This document shows, piece after piece, positions 5,613 through 6,378 of a stretch of DNA of 6,378 nt (the stretch's first letter is position 1; every line of letters starts with the position of its first letter). The DNA lies in NCBI GenBank assembly GCA_947499775.1, contig CANMPY010000116.1, positions 1 to 6,378 of the forward strand, written 5' to 3'. The stretch is from Bacteroidota bacterium (GTDB lineage Bacteria > Bacteroidota > Bacteroidia > NS11-12g > UBA9320). Under the pieces are notes generated by a model. That model had not been told where the DNA came from. It did no database searches and saw nothing but the letters and a program-made list of their open reading frames with translations. The position numbers and the translations under genes are program-made.

Positions 5613-6378
5613 GAGTATTAAATATTTTTTTGATAATGGTTCCTTCTGAAGTATTAAGGGTAACTATAATAATGCCAATTGGTAATTCTTGAATAGAGAG
5701 TGCAAGGTTCGAATCTGAATTATTAATATGTTTATCCATTAATTGGGTGCCGTTAATTGTACTAAGTGTTACCCTTTTAATTACCGTGTTTTGCTGATTA
5801 AGAATGGTTAGATGATGAGGTGTTAATTTAGCATCAAGGTTTGATGGGATGATTAAATTTTTAGATTTTAATGTAGTTTCCCAAGATGTGCTGGTTTTAG
5901 CGGTATAAGTAAAATCGCCCTTATCCGAACCGTCATTGTCAGCAGATAGTGCAGCTACATAAAAGGTAACTTTGCCTGGCTTATTTTCTGTCGGAATCCA
6001 ATTCATTGTCCATTCGGTTTCGCCAAGTTTTGATCCTAAAGTTCCATAATAAGTATATGTTAAATAATTACGATCAGGCAAGTCATTTTTAGGCCCAAGC
6101 AGCTGTGTTCTGGAAGAATCGGTAACGATAAAACTTCCAATCGATTTATTATATTCATCAAGGGCTGTAACCTGAAATCCAAATCTAATTTTTCCATTGT
6201 CGTTAATTTTGACCGTTATGGGTAAGCCAAGGTTTTTATTGTCGCCAAATTGGCCAACTTCAATACTCAATTTAGCTGTGCCCGAATTAATGGTATTGTC
6301 ATCGTGACAGCCTGCCATTGCACAGGTTTGTTCGGACGGAGCTCCTGTACTGGCCGAAGGTGCGCCACTGCTATAGGG
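5605..6378 (-). CDS. Secreted choice-of-anchor V-type protein with CX4CH motif (partial, N-terminus off the window)
   Basis: The frame is open to the right edge. It encodes 257 visible residues and lacks its true start and signal peptide; an ATG at 6318 lies inside the Cys motif and is not a start. Visible numbering: ASTGAPSEQTC (9-19) leads to C19-X4-C24-H25, the same arrangement as in the gene downstream. Then a beta-rich domain with FGFQVTALD (66-74), RNYLTYTYYGT (103-113) and VTFYVAALSADN, all alignable to the paralogue. The C-terminus (about 185-257: ILNQQNTVIKRVTLSTINGT, then LPIGIIIVTLNTSEGTIIKKI) resembles a T9SS type A sorting domain and keeps a KKI-type end that the paralogue has lost. 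The His of ITHT in the paralogue is Tyr108 here. Location is inferred as cell surface or secreted through the T9SS. Function unknown. Confidence 0.8.
   Translation of the reverse strand, partial: PYSSGAPSASTGAPSEQTCAMAGCHDDNTINSGTAKLSIEVGQFGDNKNLGLPITVKINDNGKIRFGFQVTALDEYNKSIGSFIVTDSSRTQLLGPKNDLPDRNYLTYTYYGTLGSKLGETEWTMNWIPTENKPGKVTFYVAALSADNDGSDKGDFTYTAKTSTSWETTLKSKNLIIPSNLDAKLTPHHLTILNQQNTVIKRVTLSTINGTQLMDKHINNSDSNLALSIQELPIGIIIVTLNTSEGTIIKKIFNTHD

Noticed and set aside
5140..5649. Three overlapping plus-strand open frames
   Set aside because: They are antisense to the secreted-protein gene, overlap each other in different frames and show no protein-like features.
6316..6318. ATG at 6318 as the start of the right-hand gene
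   Set aside because: The frame is open to the edge, and the ATG falls between the two Cys of the CX4CH motif, so a protein starting there would lose a key residue and the signal peptide.

Overview
The window is an AT-rich stretch of a Bacteroidota chromosome. Three things point there: a SprA protein (outer-membrane translocon of the type IX secretion system, T9SS) in the ruvA-sprA order known from Flavobacterium and relatives; two secreted proteins with degenerate T9SS type A sorting-domain-like C-termini; and promoter-like elements of the Bacteroidota type (TAnnTTTG at -7) without clear Shine-Dalgarno sequences. The genus cannot be told from the sequence alone.

Every supported gene is on the minus strand, so transcription runs from high to low coordinates. 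From the right edge: (1) 5605-6378, the 3' part of a gene for a secreted protein of the choice-of-anchor V type with a CX4CH motif; it is cut by the window edge. (2) 4773-5612, a complete paralogue of the first, overlapping it by 8 nt at ATGATTAA. (3) A gene-free stretch, 4552-4772, with several inverted repeats and a -7-like box for the next gene. (4) 3166-4551, dihydrolipoyl dehydrogenase. (5) 2437-3072, a glyoxalase-II-like metallo-beta-lactamase-fold hydrolase starting at TTG. (6) 2389-2436, a short gap with a promoter-like element overlaid by a perfect 11-bp inverted repeat. (7) 1957-2379, a small unrecognised protein with four membrane segments. (8) 1294-1878, ruvA. (9) 1-1224, the first 408 codons of sprA, starting at TTG and running off the left edge.

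Most of the window is housekeeping: Holliday-junction processing (RuvA), the E3 enzyme of 2-oxoacid dehydrogenase or glycine cleavage complexes (Lpd), and a thioester-type hydrolase. The accessory part is the paralogue pair at the right end. These proteins look exported by a signal peptide and then possibly by the T9SS, whose translocon subunit SprA is encoded at the other end of the window. The pair shares a Cys-X4-Cys-His motif followed by a beta-rich domain, and this is the least described biology here. I see no CRISPR array, transposon, tRNA or rRNA, and no strong case for an entirely new system.
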